A stretch of DNA of 64,000 nucleotides from Antilocapra americana (taxonomy: Eukaryota; Chordata; Mammalia; Artiodactyla; Antilocapridae). Shown in pieces: positions 11,897-45,750 of this stretch. The notes beneath the pieces are model-generated. The model searched no databases. It was not told where the DNA came from and saw only the letters and a list, made by a program, of their open reading frames with translations. The number at the start of each line of letters is the position of its first letter. Position 1 is the first letter of the stretch. The translations under genes and the position numbers were made by a program. The stretch is taken from assembly GCA_007570785.1 (NCBI GenBank), contig ML660201.1:48406359-48470358 (forward strand), given 5' to 3'.

Positions 11897-13000
11897 CCTT
11901 GTCCTGAACACTGTTCCAGGGGCTAAGGATGCAGCTGTGACCCTGATGTTGCCCTGCTCTCCGGGAGCTGACCTTCCAAGTGGTCTCAGGGTCCGTGCTA
12001 GGAGCCATATCCTTTCCATAATACCAGTCTAAAAGACTTTCCTTTCCCCAGACCATCCGACTGGGCATCACAGCGAGCTGTAGTGAGTAGCTAGGGCCCC
12101 GAGGGCCGGGAGATTGTCTTCAGCCAAGAGACCTTTATGGAGAAGAGTTTCCCTGTAGTCTTCATTTCCCCCCACACGGCCGCTGGGGGGCAGCAGAGGA
12201 CACCGACCCAGGGCCCCTGCTAGGTGTGGGTCCGCACAGCCTGCTTTTCCCGCTGCTGAAGTGGGTCTTCTGTAACAAACCTCGCCCCACCAGGGGAGGC
12301 ACCCCTGTCTTTTCCCTTGGGGCCTGTGTCGTTTAGGGGGCTGGCATCAGAGGTGATCCCGAGAGTGGGGCACCGTCAACCCGAAACCCAAAATAGTGGT
12401 GGCTGTGTCCTGGGGGGTAACAGTACCCTCCACTCCCACCCCCCATGCCCGCCTTCCCGAGATCCCAGGCACTTTCAGGGTGTGGGGGTTCCAAGTGGAG
12501 TGTATGGAGTGCCCTCCTAGCCCTGAGGGGAGTGCCAACCCTGTCAGGTCACAGACAGTCTCATCCCTCCGGAAGGAGGGTCTGGGGAAGGGGCCCCACC
12601 TGGAGACTCAGGTCCCCTTAGCCCCAGGGCCTGTCCTGAGCGTCTGTTGCTCAGAGCCAAGCTTCTAAGATGCCTCGATCTGAGGCAAGTGGGCGTCCAT
12701 AGAGCAGAGTGAGTGTGCACGCTGGGTCCCTGGGCTGCCTCCCTCCCTGCCTCAGGCAGGGCCTCTGGCAGCTATGGGCTGGGCAGGGGTGTCCAGCCTA
12801 TTTCCCGGCCAGCCTGCCCTTTCTTTATGTATTTACTGGTTTTCTTTAAATGTTCCCATTACTCAGGCCTCCGGTCGGCACTGAGACAGAAATAAATCCC
12901 ACAAGACCGTCCAGCCAGAAGGGCGGAATCCGATTCCCCCTCAAAGGCCGGAAGAAGCTCCCATGTGGAGCGTGCTCAGACCGTGGGGGCCCACACACCC
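11897..13000. other. Intergenic GC-rich stretch
   Basis: Apart from the CTCF-like site nothing specific is seen. No exon could be supported. Confidence 0.5.
12180..12193 (+). promoter_or_regulatory. Candidate CTCF motif
   Basis: CCGCTGGGGGGCAG matches the CTCF core with one mismatch (G for A at position 6). It lies in unique GC-rich intergenic sequence. Sequence match only. Confidence 0.35.
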
Positions 13001-13995
13001 CACATGGCACGAATATGTCCGCGCACCCCGTGTGGGTGCCTGCACAGCCATGCATTCACACACCTAAACTCCTACATGCACAGATGCCTCACAAACATAC
13101 AAGCACACCCATGTCCCACACACTCAGATTTGCCTGATACACACACTCGTTTGCACATGCACTCAGCCAAGTCACACAGATTGGCCTCCTATGCACACAT
13201 GAACACACCCCATTGCAGAATGGATTTATACACACACACTCCCCCCACTACATACACACATGCAAACTCACCCCGGTTCCCCCAAACACACAGACACACT
13301 CATGCACACGTTCCCTGACAGGCAGGCTTCTACTCAGTCGTGACCACAACACCCTGGGATCACAACTCAGTCATCCTCAAGGTGCTGGTGGACGAGACAA
13401 GTGGTGAGTCTGTGGCGGGTGGGAGGACGAGGCAGCTCCCGTGCAGCTCCGGAGGAGAGTGGCCTCATGGGAACACAGGCCCAAGGCTGCCAGGGCTTCT
13501 GAATTTTTAAGAGAAATTGAAAAGCTGAATTTTTATGTGAAATATCCTGATGTTTAAATGTTGGCTCGAGATGTTGAAAATACTCTGTGGGCCAAACCAA
13601 ACACATCTCCAGGCCAAATTCCACCCACAGGCGGCATTCTCAGACCACGGGTCCACACAGACACACACACACAAATAGACACACACATATATACAGACGT
13701 ACATACCAATAAATACAGATCGACACACTGGTGCACACACGATGCAATCACACACACATAGACACAGGAAAATGCACACATGCGAATGGACACAGACACA
13801 TACACAAACATGAGCCCATCTACAGCACACAGACCGGGTACAAACAGAACTACAAACTCACAATGCAAATAAGCACAACAGACACACACAACTAGACACA
13901 TGCACAAACACGTAGACAAAATTGCACAAATACAGCTAAGCACATAGACACAGATATACATGCACATATACGCAAACATACATAACAACAGACAC
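13000..13995. repeat. Degenerate CA-rich simple repeat region
   Basis: About 1 kb of interrupted (CA)n with CACACACC, ACACATGCA and similar variants, split by a non-repeat segment at about 13320-13630. The decay points to an old dinucleotide expansion. Cysteine/valine-rich minus-strand frames here are translations of the repeat. Confidence 0.85.
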
Positions 13996-15180
13996 ACAGC
14001 GCATCTCCCCGGTGGGGGTGAGCTTGTGGGGACAGGTAGCCTGACAGCGCGGCCTCTGTGCAGGGCCAGGGCGCGGTGCGGTTCACACTGAGGCTCTCCC
14101 CTGACTCATGCATGCTGCAGCAGGAAAAGGGTGCCAGCGCAGAGGCCCCCCCGGGAGGGCTGGCTGGAGAGCACCGCGCAGGGAGGGGAGAGGAGCAGGT
14201 GGTTGGCCTCGTGCGCCAGGCCCTGGGAGTCTGGAGCCACAGGTCCTGAAGCTCTGAGAAGGGAGCTTGCAGTGGCCACAAGCCCAGCACACCGTGCCGG
14301 GAACCCCGTCCTCCTAGTCTGGCTTCGCACCCTTCCTCCTCACTGCTGGGAAGCAAGGCCAACAGGAGCCCCAAGGGGCTGCTCATCAGCAGAGACCCCC
14401 ACCAGAGCTGCTGGCCGTGGACCCACCCCACAGCCCGAGAACTGAGACTAAGCCCTCAGGCCTTCCAGCCAGAGGTCGTTTGGGGGAATTGAAACTCTCC
14501 TCTCTCCTCTCCCTTAAAATGGATGCTGCAGGTGGAGGGGCATAATTAATGCCCCGCCTCTCCACCCCCCCCCTTCACTCACAGATGGAAGGCGGAGGCC
14601 CAGAGGGATGGTTTTAGGCCTGGATTTTCTGCCTCCCAGCCCCTGGCCCCTTTCCTGACCCTCAGCCTTTGGATGGGGAGAAGCTGCACAGAAGTTGCAC
14701 CCACCCCCTTGGCCCCCACTGCCTGCATGACTGGGATGCCGAAGAAGGAGGGAGCCTGTCACTGGGGGATGTCCTTGGTCTTCCTTATTGAGGGCTCCTA
14801 GTTGCCCAAGAAACAGTCCTGGTACAGGCAGCTAAAACCCAGCCTGGGGACCCAAGATGGGTACTGAGATCACGCAGGTCAATAGACCTAGACAGGAGCC
14901 TGATCTTAAAAGTGCAGCTGAGGCTCAGAGAGGGCAGGCAGCTTGCCCTGGATCACACGGCGAACACAGGGAGCCAGCCATGGCCCAGACCCCAGCCTGT
15001 CTCTGGAGTCCCCGGCTCCTCTGCCCCAGGCAAGACTTGTTTCAGTTGGCCATGGGAGCCTCAGGCCGGAATCATTCTGGAGTTGGCTGAGGAGACAATG
15101 GGGATATAGCTGAACACAACCCAGCCTACATGGCGATGAAAGCCACCCCACAATCACCCTCTGGCCAGCCAGACCTCACA
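13996..15180. other. Intergenic, with a MIR fragment
   Basis: About 14900-14990 has the MIR-like pattern 'ctgaggctcagagagggcaggcagcttgccctggatcacac'. The rest is unique GC-rich DNA with no gene support. Confidence 0.5.
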
Positions 15181-16340
15181 TCTAAAAATGAAGACAGAGC
15201 CAGGACCCTATTAGAACCCCTGAGAGAGGGCCCATGTTCCCCCACACAACCTCACAGCTGGGCTGTGTCTCCTCAGACCACCTCAGGAGGTCCATGCTCC
15301 TCATGAGCCCTCAGTGTAGGGCTGTGACTGCTCAGTGTTTCTCTCCATAACCGAGTCATGTCCCCTCACGCATACTCAGGGCTGTCTCCCCTCAGACTCC
15401 CACAGAATGTCCATGTCCCCTCATGTGCCCTCAGAAGGACTGTGTATCCTCAGACCACGCAGGACCAGTCTTATCTCATTCACCCTCAGAGCAGGGCTGG
15501 GTTCCCTCACACTCCCTCAGGAGATCCAATGTCCCCTGAGATGCCCTCAGACACCTGACAAAGTTCCATGTCACCTCATGTGAAAGGTTGTCTCCTCAGG
15601 GCAGGTATTGTCCCCTCGCTCCCCCTTGGAGCAGACACCCACGAAAGGTCCGTATCTCCTCAGTTACTCTCAGGGAAAGACTGTGTCTCTGTAGCCCACA
15701 TAGTGCAGCTATCATTTCCTCAGTCTTCCTCAGAACCCCTCAGGATGTCCAATGTCTCCTCACATGCCTTCCAAGAAGAGCTCTATTCCCCTCAGGTCCC
15801 CAGAGGTCCATGCTCCCTCAGGTGCCCTCCTCAGGGGAGCAGGGCTTGCTCCCCTCAGACTCCATTAGCACATGCCCTCAGATGGGCACTCTGTCCCCTC
15901 AGACACCCACAAAAAGTCCATGTCCCCTCATGTGCCAACAGAGAAGGGTTGGGTCTGCTCAGAGCACACACAGCAGGTCTTGTCACTTCCCTCACCCTTA
16001 GCAGGGCTGGGTCCCCTTGGACCCTTATGGGAGGTAAATGTCTCCTTACCGCCCTCAGAGCAGATTGTGTTCCCTCAGACCCCTCAGGCTTAGGGGTCAG
16101 GCCCAGCATACCCTCTGAGCAAAGATCAGGCCTCTTAAGCCTCCTCACAGCAGAACTGCGTCCCCTCAGAATCCCCGGGCAGGGTTGGTCTCCTCACGTG
16201 CCCTCAGTGCATGGCCACACCTCCTTAGTCCTCCAGGGAAGCCCACGTCCCCCTTGCACGCTGTCGGATCAAGGCTCTCCTCAGACCCCTGGGCTGGGTC
16301 CTATCCTTTTCATCTTCCAGGGAACTGAGTCTCTGTTCTC
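15180..16340 (+). repeat. Degenerate tandem repeat, about 45-65 bp unit, forward block
   Basis: Roughly 20 diverged copies of a unit built from 'gtccatgtcccctcatgtgccctcag' followed by 'gggctgtgtctcctcagac'. Spacing between recurrences of the gtccatgtcccc part is about 50-65 bases (for example near 15290, 15355, 15409, 15515 and 15565). The block keeps a 277-residue frame open by composition alone. Confidence 0.75.
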
Positions 16341-17030
16341 CTCACTCTGTTTTCTGTCTTATCACCACCCCAGACTGAGTGCTAGTGGGAGCAGACAATG
16401 AAAGCTTGCCCACCCTGGGCTCACATATGGGCCCCGTTTAGTCATTTCTTCTCCACGGGCTTGCATGTGAGCATTGTTAGAGGCCTGTCTTTGATACCCC
16501 TGGACCCTCCAGACCTGCTCTGGACTGGGAACTTCTCTGAACTGGGTTAGAACTACTCTGAACCCAGTTTCCCCTTCAAGCCTGGCCTATGTCTCAGGAG
16601 CCCTTGGGGGACACATTCCTTTCAAATCTTCAGAGATTCCCCTCTCAGCCTGGGCTGGAGGCACACAGGCCAGAGAAGGCAGGGCCCGTCCAAATCCAAG
16701 ACAGGTGGGAGCTGCAGCCTGTCTATTACTGGCCCCAGTCGGAGTCCAGAGCAGCCCAGGAGGTGCTCAGACACCGTGGCTGAGGAGACTTAACAAGTCA
16801 GGGTCTTCTGGTGTCCTCCTCCTTGCGCGCCTGCCGCCCGGCTGGGCTGGTGTTTACGTGTTCCCTGCGGCTTGGCCAGGCCATGAGGCCTTGAAGGGAG
16901 AAATGACCACCTGGCTCCAGCCCCTGTTCAAGGCAAACAGGGTCCTGACAGCCTGCCAGGCCCTCTGAGGGCTCCCACTTCCTCTGCCAACACCTGGATG
17001 GCCCAGGCGGGGCTCAGGGCCCCTCTGAGT
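16341..17030. other. Spacer between two tandem-repeat blocks
   Basis: Sequence without clear repetition between the forward and reverse repeat blocks. No gene or mobile element recognised. Confidence 0.4.
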
Positions 17031-17660
17031 GGGGAAGCCAGCCCTGGCCCAGGAGCTCCAGGTCTAGAGTAGGGGACCTTGTCCTGGACTAGGAGCTTAG
17101 ACTGATGTCACAAGTCCAGTTCTATCCTGGACATCCGGTAAAGGAGGAAAATGGTGCCCTGTCTAGAGGAGGAGGCCTGGCCTTGTCCTGGGTGTGAAAG
17201 TCCTGAGGAAGGAGGGCCAGCCCTTGGGAAGGAGGTATTCAAGCGGATATGAGGGAACCTGGCCCTGTGTGGGGACACCAACCTGAGGGGTTACCCAGCA
17301 CGTCTCGGGGACATTTAGTCCAAAGGAAAAGCTCAAAGCACTTGCGGGTTCATCTAAAGGGACAGTGGTAACAAGCTGAAGGGCGAGTGCAACCTTGTTC
17401 TGGGGGGTAGCTGGTCTGTTGGGATCGGGGGGTGGAGTGAACAACCCAGAAGAGGAACACAGCCCTGTCCTGGGGGTGTCCAGTCTGAGGGGTAAGCACA
17501 GCCCTGTCATGGAGTGGAAGAGGTCCCCAGTCTGTGGGAAGAGGCTAACAACCCCCATTCTAGAGGAAATTTGAGGGGAGTCTGAGGGGAGGTTCCATTC
17601 TGTGGAGCCCATCTGAAAGGAAACACGGCTCTGTCCTTAGAGGTACCCAGTGTGAGTGTT
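17030..17660 (-). repeat. Degenerate tandem repeat, reverse block
   Basis: Recurring 'cacagccctgtcctgggggtgtccagtctgaggggt' and variants ('ggccttgtcctgg', 'acacggctctgtcctta'). Read on the minus strand it gives 'gggctgtg...cctcagact', the theme of the 15.2-16.3 kb block, so the two look like inverted blocks of one family. Confidence 0.6.
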
Positions 17661-17840
17661 TCAGGATGAGGCGGCCTTGTGAACTGTATTTCGGGAGCCC
17701 CCTGAGGAATCTGGGCTGGAAGATGGGGCCCTGAGGCCTGGCCAGCTGGGGGTGAGTGACTCTGCCTGTGGGGTGGATGGGGTGAGTTGCTCTGAAGCCC
17801 AGTGGTCTGGAGGTCCCATGGCTAAGCCCTGGAAGTAGTC

Positions 17841-17860
17841 GGGGGGGGGGGGGGGGGGGG
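17841..17860 (+). repeat. Poly(G) tract, 20 G
   Basis: Uninterrupted G20 directly visible. Length in such tracts is unstable and prone to sequencing or assembly error. Confidence 0.9.
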
Positions 17861-19397
17861 CATCATAATCCCCTGGGGACAGGGGGCAGGAATGGGGCAT
17901 CTGTCCTGTTTAGGTCTCCTTCCCTCCAGCCAGTACCTCATCCAGGGCCCTTCCTAACAGTAGTACCTCTCACCCCTGTCCTTTCGCCTGGCCCAGCCAC
18001 CAACAACCCCCCAAGGCTACCTCTCCCCTGACCCCCGCGTAATCTCCTCGGGCCTCGACACTGGAGCATGTTGCTCAGACCTTGTTACTCTCCCTCAGAA
18101 CATCCAGTGGCTCCCAGCATTCACAGGAACCCTTGATGCTCAGCCTGGTGACTCAGTGGCCTTCAGGTCCTGCCCTGTGCCTCTCGCACCATTCTAAGCA
18201 AATGGAGCTCCAAGGGGGCACCCGGTCTTTGGACAGTTGTTTGTCCTTCCCTTCCATCTAGATGGGCAAGCAGGCTGGACCTGAGGCCACTCAGAGCACA
18301 GCACCCACCACCTAAGTGAGTTTCTGGTCGTAGCCTCGTGACCTCTCTCCTAGCCCTCAATGGTGAGGGGAAGCAGAAGTGGGGATAAGAGATAGGGAAC
18401 ACTCCCCAGATGCCGAGTCCATGGAAAAGAACAAGAGTTGGAGCTGGAGATGAGAGAAAGGGTGGACTACGCAGGGGCACCAGCTTGTGCACAGACCCAG
18501 AGGCAGGGCCATCTTCAGGTCTGAGCAAGAAGCTTGCTCTGGTCAGAACACAGGGGAGATGCAGTCGGGTCGTTTCTGACTGTCAGGCTGAGCAGAGCCT
18601 GCGCCATTCTAGAGTCCAAGACCAGGGGCGGGCGGCAGGGGCTGCGGGGCAGTGTGGTGGGAGGGTGTCGGGTGGGGATGCTAATGACCACGCTGGATCC
18701 ATAGTGAGTGGATGTGTGGACTCTCACAGCCAGCCACCGGACGCCCACCCCAGCCAGCCTCTGGGCTCAGAGCCCTGGCTCCCCCCACAGTTCCTGTGGC
18801 AGAGTAGGGACCTTAGCCCACTTCTCACCCGGTGGCCTTGGCACTGCTCCTGCACCCTCTGGTGGCTAGAGGGGTGTCAGGTCCAGGGTCGGGACTGGGG
18901 GTCACGTTTGGAGGGTTCCCTGCATGCTCTAGCCTCCAAAGGGCATAGCGTGGCCACTAGACTGGCAGGAAGGGGCCCTGTAGCAGAGCCCAAGGCTTGG
19001 GGATGTGGCCAGGGACCCAAGGGATCTGCGTCAGCACTGGGTGACAGTGACTGGGGGCCAGAGCTTCTCTAGGCTTAGACAGTGGCCTCTCCTGGGCCCT
19101 TTCTGCCCCCTGTGCCCTGACACCCCAGGGGCTGGCCCACAGTTCCCAGACCAGCTCCTGAGATGAGACCAAGAACTCCCCCTTGGCTCCCAGCCCCTCC
19201 CCTCCTGCAATGAGTCCCCAGTTCAGACCTCAGGAAGCCAGACACTGCTTCCTTTTCCCTTTTCTTCTTCTTCTTTTTTTTTTTTTTTCCTGTTTTGTCC
19301 TCCCAGCCCCAGCCCTGAGTGGGCAACTGTCCAACAACCCGTCTCTTGGTCCGCCTGTCCACCCTCACGTCCACAGGTCCAACCCTTGGGTCCCTGA
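17861..19397. other. Region downstream of PTH1R, including its 3' UTR
   Basis: The PTH1R 3' UTR must begin at 19397 and run downwards, but no AATAAA or common variant is seen on the minus strand near the stop. An A-rich tract on that strand (T-rich at 19258-19288) lies about 110 bases past the stop. The rest is unique GC-rich DNA. Confidence 0.5.
18852..18865 (-). promoter_or_regulatory. Candidate CTCF motif downstream of PTH1R
   Basis: On the minus strand CCACCAGAGGGTGC matches the core consensus except for T at position 12. It lies about 0.5 kb past the PTH1R stop. Confidence 0.4.
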
Positions 19398-41700
<22,303 letters not shown>

Positions 41701-43220
41701 TCTTCCACCCTTTCACATCCCCAAAGCTCTTGGCCTGCACTGGCGCACTGGGGACCCTCGACTTGGCAAAAGGGGCGAGAGGAGGCTTTGGGGGCTGGGG
41801 CCAGGCGGGGGCCGGGCTTCTCTGCACCCGCCCCGCCCCGGAGAGGAGTGCTCAAAGGAGGGAGCTCGGACCCCAAACCTGCGACCTCCAAGCATCTGGT
41901 GGGGAAGCTGAGGTGCAGGGAGGGCCGAGGGATGCCTGAAGCAGAAGGCTTTAGGGATCTTCAGGAGGAAGCTAATGTGACTGTCGGGACCCTAAGTGGC
42001 AACCCTAGCTCACCCACTTACCAGTTGTGTAATCCTGGACACGACGACTCTCCTGCTGTCTGAGCCTCAGTTTCCTCATCTGTAAAATGGGAAGCTGATC
42101 AGCTGATTCAAAGGGCACTTTTGACTTTACTGTTTTAGTGCCTCGAAGGGTGGGTATCTCTCTGGGTTTCCCAGAGACCTGTGGACTCTGAGGGCTTCCC
42201 AGGCTCAGCCTGTGGAAATTGAGCTTCTCAGAGCCCTCAAACTGGCCCCATGTTTCAGGGTTGGCCCCTTTCTTCAAGGTGAATGAGTGCCCAAGCCCTA
42301 AGGCCACTGAAATCCAGGTGCAGCCAACTTTCCTGGCAACCTGTCCCTACGCCTGCTCAAACTCACCCATCTCCCACTCTGTACCCACAGCGGTCTTCTG
42401 CACATCCATGCCCCACTACCCTCAAGTTTCTCACCCTGGTGTTTAAGGACTGTGTTGTTGGAGGCAGTTTCCTCCAGAGGTGACTCTCTAGTTCACTAGA
42501 CTCCTGGCCTTCTTTCTGTGTTCACTCCCCTGCAGTTTGCCTTTGTAGTTTCCTCTTCCAGGATCATACTTCTTTGCCTGACATAAAGGACATCTCTGAC
42601 TCCTTGCACCTCTGTCTCTTCTGTTATTGGGGAGGGTGAAGCTGCTCTGGTTTGGAGCAGATGCATGGGCTCTTCTGGAGCAGGAACAGAGAGGCTCAGG
42701 TGCCCAGAGCAGCCACCTCAAGAACACTCGAGGTTCTTCAGAGAAGCTTTACGTCTCTGTTTCTAAGCAATTCGATCCCAAGTTTTATGATTGGATGATC
42801 CAAAGCCCTTGATAGTAGGAAAAGAACATTCACGGAGGGATTGCAGACACTGAGGGGTAGAGCTAGCGGCTGGCGCAGGGGGTCCTTCTCAGATCTGACA
42901 CCGGCAGCCTTGAGATTGAGAAACAAACAGTATTTGCGCTTGAGAGGACCAGGATGGGCTATGGATAGGGCTGCAGAGAAGAATCTAATGGGCTCTGGGC
43001 CCCTTAAGGGTGTTTCCTTAGCTATAACTCATGTGCCTCAGTCCAGACTTCTGCTGGACATTCCACCACTGTGGGTGGGGCCTCTGATCCCCTAAATCAG
43101 CCCCGGGCCTCTGGTTAAAGTGCCACCATGGGGGTGGGGGGTGTCACACATTAACTGGTAGCACCCTTGTGCCTGGCAGAGCACAGCCCACCCTTTTTGA
43201 CAGGCAAGGCCCAGGGCCCC
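41701..43220. other. Intergenic between PTH1R and MYL3, with a MIR fragment
   Basis: A clear inverted MIR piece at about 42008-42110 ('cagttgtgtaatcctggac...gcctcagtttcctcatctgtaaaatggg'). The rest is unique sequence. Confidence 0.6.
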
Positions 43221-43221
43221 A

Positions 43222-43255
43222 GGGTCAGTTTCTGGTCAGTTTCAGGTCAGTTTCA
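43222..43255 (+). promoter_or_regulatory. Triple DR5 nuclear-receptor half-site array
   Basis: Three half-sites GGGTCA, TGGTCA and AGGTCA begin at 43222, 43233 and 43244, each separated by the identical 5-base spacer GTTTC. The 11-base unit repeats three times. DR5 spacing is the classic retinoic-acid (RAR/RXR) arrangement. It is about 3.6 kb upstream of the PTH1R start codon. Confidence 0.45.
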
Positions 43256-43639
43256 ATGGTGTCTGGAAAGGCCTGGTTGGGGGAGGCAGTGGGAATTAAG
43301 TCCCCATAGGGACTCCCTTCTTTGACCCCCAGGCTGGGGCCCAGGAGGAGGGGCTAAGGCAGTCCAGAGCTCAGGACCGGAGCAGGGGCAGGACCCCGGT
43401 TCAGCAGCCCTGGGCTGACAGGCCTCTGCTTCCGCCACTGCCACCATGAGTAGGGCTCTGGCCAGGTACACAGACCCTGGGGCCAGAGTGGGCACCAGAC
43501 TCAAACAGGTAAAACAAAGGCTCTCTGAGACCTCTGCAGCCTGGCCTCACTCCCTCAGAAAACCCCCTGCCCTAGCCTGGAGGCCATCCTGGAGAATTAG
43601 CCCACAGACAGCACCCTCCCACCCCTATCTTTCCTCCCC

Positions 43640-43795
43640 TCAACCCTAGCTCCAAAGTCAGCCTGAACCCCAACCTCAGCCCTGACCCCAGAGTTAGCTT
43701 AACCCCACGCCTGACTCCTGCATCCTGATCCCAGTCTGATCTCTAACCCCTGACTGAACCCTGACCCCAGGCTGAGCCTCCACCAGGCCTCAATC
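43640..43795 (+). repeat. Degenerate 'ctgaccccag' minisatellite
   Basis: Recurring variants of CTGACCCCAG, CTGAACCCTGACCCC and CTAACCCC in about 150 bases. Strongly diverged. Confidence 0.6.
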
Positions 43796-43799
43796 CTAG

Positions 43800-45635
43800 A
43801 CCTCTTTCCAGGTTCCTAGGCCCCTCTGGAAGCTGTCCAACGCAAGGGGCTGCCTGGGGAGGGGATGGCCAGGCCATAAGTGAGCCGAGGTGCCACTTTT
43901 ACAGCCATTTCGGCTGCTCATAAACACCCCCCACCCGGATGAGTCACTGGAGGCTCTCAGGCAGCTGGTTGGGCAGCCCCCTCCCCTTGCAGCAGGAGGC
44001 CTGGCTTTCTCACTTCTCAGGGAGGCCAATGGCAGGAAGCAGGGACACAGGGGGCTGGGCTGCCCTGTCCCAAGCAGAGAACACTCCCAGGGCAGGCGGC
44101 TGGGGTTGTGGGATTCCCGTCCCTTCTGGTCACAGGATCACAGCCCCCTGCTGCAGTAACACCAGATCCGTAGGTACCTCCTAGTAGGCACACCTTGTCT
44201 GCCCTGCGGGCACAGGGACACACACACTAACCAAACAAGGTGCCCCGAGCCTCCCCTCTTCCAGCTACCCTCAAGTCCCAGGGCTCCCCTGGACCCCACT
44301 CACCTGGAACCCACAAGACTGTCCAAGTAGGGCCTGGAGCCACAGAGCAGACTCAAATTGGCCATGGGGAGGCCGTGGATAGCCCCAAGCAACTTCTGTG
44401 GTTCAGGCCTGAGCAAGGATATTGCTGTTTGGGGCAGGAAAAGGCCTGAGTCAGAGCTTTCACTTGAAAAAAAAAATTAATTATTTTTTTACCAAACTCT
44501 GCACCAGCCCAGGACTTTGTCCCAGACCCCTGGTCAAGGAGCAGAGGCAGGTCCAAGCAAGTCAGTGTTCAGGTGTCCTGGGCTGGGCCTCTCTGCCACT
44601 GTCCGTGGGTTTGCCTGCCAGGTGCCCAGGCCAGTTCAGCCCCTCAGGTGTATGTGTGCCTCTGTGGTCTTCTCCTTGCCCTGCCAAGCCTTCCTCTGAC
44701 TAGCTATCCTTCTGTCTGCTCCTGTGTACCCCCTGCCTGCCCCTTCCAGCCTTTTCCACATCTCAGAAATCTCAGGCCTCCATGAAATATGAGCACAACC
44801 TCTATGAGTGACTTCATTCAAGTTTTGGACACCTGGAGAAATCAGGTGATGGCCCAGGGTGGTTCAAACCCAGGTCACAAGCAGGGAAACTGAGGTTGGG
44901 AAGGCTTGCCCTCCAAGCACTGGGCATCCAGTATCCCCCAGCTAGGAGAGATGGGGACCCTCATTCTACCCAACCCTTGATCCCTGCAGTACCATGCCTC
45001 CCTCCCTCTCTCTCTCTGACTCTTTACTCACTGGAACATGGGCTCCTGATGTGAAACCAGCCAGGAAGCCCTGACAGGATGCTCGCTCCCACGCCGCCCT
45101 CCCCGCCTGGTTCCCAAGCCGCTCCCCGCAAGGCTCAGGGCCTGCTTCTGTTGTTGCAGGTCACAGAGGGGTGGTGGACAGATGACAGATGACCTCCCTC
45201 TGTGGTTCTGCAGAATGAGCTGTAGCAGAACCAGTGCTGGACCTGGATGCTAAGGGTGAAGACGGTGAGGAGGAGACCATGCAAGATCCTGGGACTTCAC
45301 CTCGGGGCTCAGAGGCTGCCCTTCTGCCGGAGCCCAGTCTGAGCTGGTTCGCGTCTGGAAGTCTCAGGCTCAGCCTGACGAGGTGTAATGATTCACGTGG
45401 TAGCTGCTGCTCCAGACATTCCAGCCACAACCCCCAGTGCTTAGCACGTGAGGCGACTGGCCCAGAACCACCCCTCGTGGCTAGGGCATGTTCCTAGGGC
45501 CCCCCCACCTCAGGGGCGACCTCTCCCTGGGTCTTCCAGGCTCCTGGGGAGGAGGGTAACACCCTTCACAGGCTGGAAAGAGCGCTGGGGAGCTTATCAA
45601 CACCTGGTCTCCAGGTAGGGAAAAATGAGGCTTGG
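43800..45635. other. Intergenic, nothing specific recognised
   Basis: Unique sequence with a possible MIR scrap at about 44850-44905 ('ttcaaacccaggtcacaagcagggaaactgagg'). Confidence 0.5.
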
Positions 45636-45636
45636 A

Positions 45637-45750
45637 GGGACTTCCCTGGTGGTCCAGAGGGTAAGACCCTGCACTGCCACTGCAGGGGGCATGGGTTTAG
45701 TCCCTGGTTGGGGAACTAAGATCCAGCATGCCAAAAAAAAGAAAAAATAT
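45637..45750 (+). mobile_element. CHR-type SINE
   Basis: GGGACTTCCCTGGTGGTCCAG, TTTAGTCCCTGGTTGGGGAA and an A-rich tail. The flanks 'aaaaatgaggcttggag' and 'aaatatgaaacttagag' may be a decayed target duplication. Confidence 0.9.

Noticed and set aside
13554..13997. Cys/Val-rich minus-strand peptide resembling a small cysteine-rich protein
   Set aside because: It is a translation of interrupted (TG)n; the spacing is repeat-driven and not conserved structure.
15568..16401. 277-codon plus-strand open frame
   Set aside because: It lies entirely in the degenerate tandem repeat. The translation is Ser/Pro/Leu-rich with no domain and stays open because the repeat unit lacks stops.
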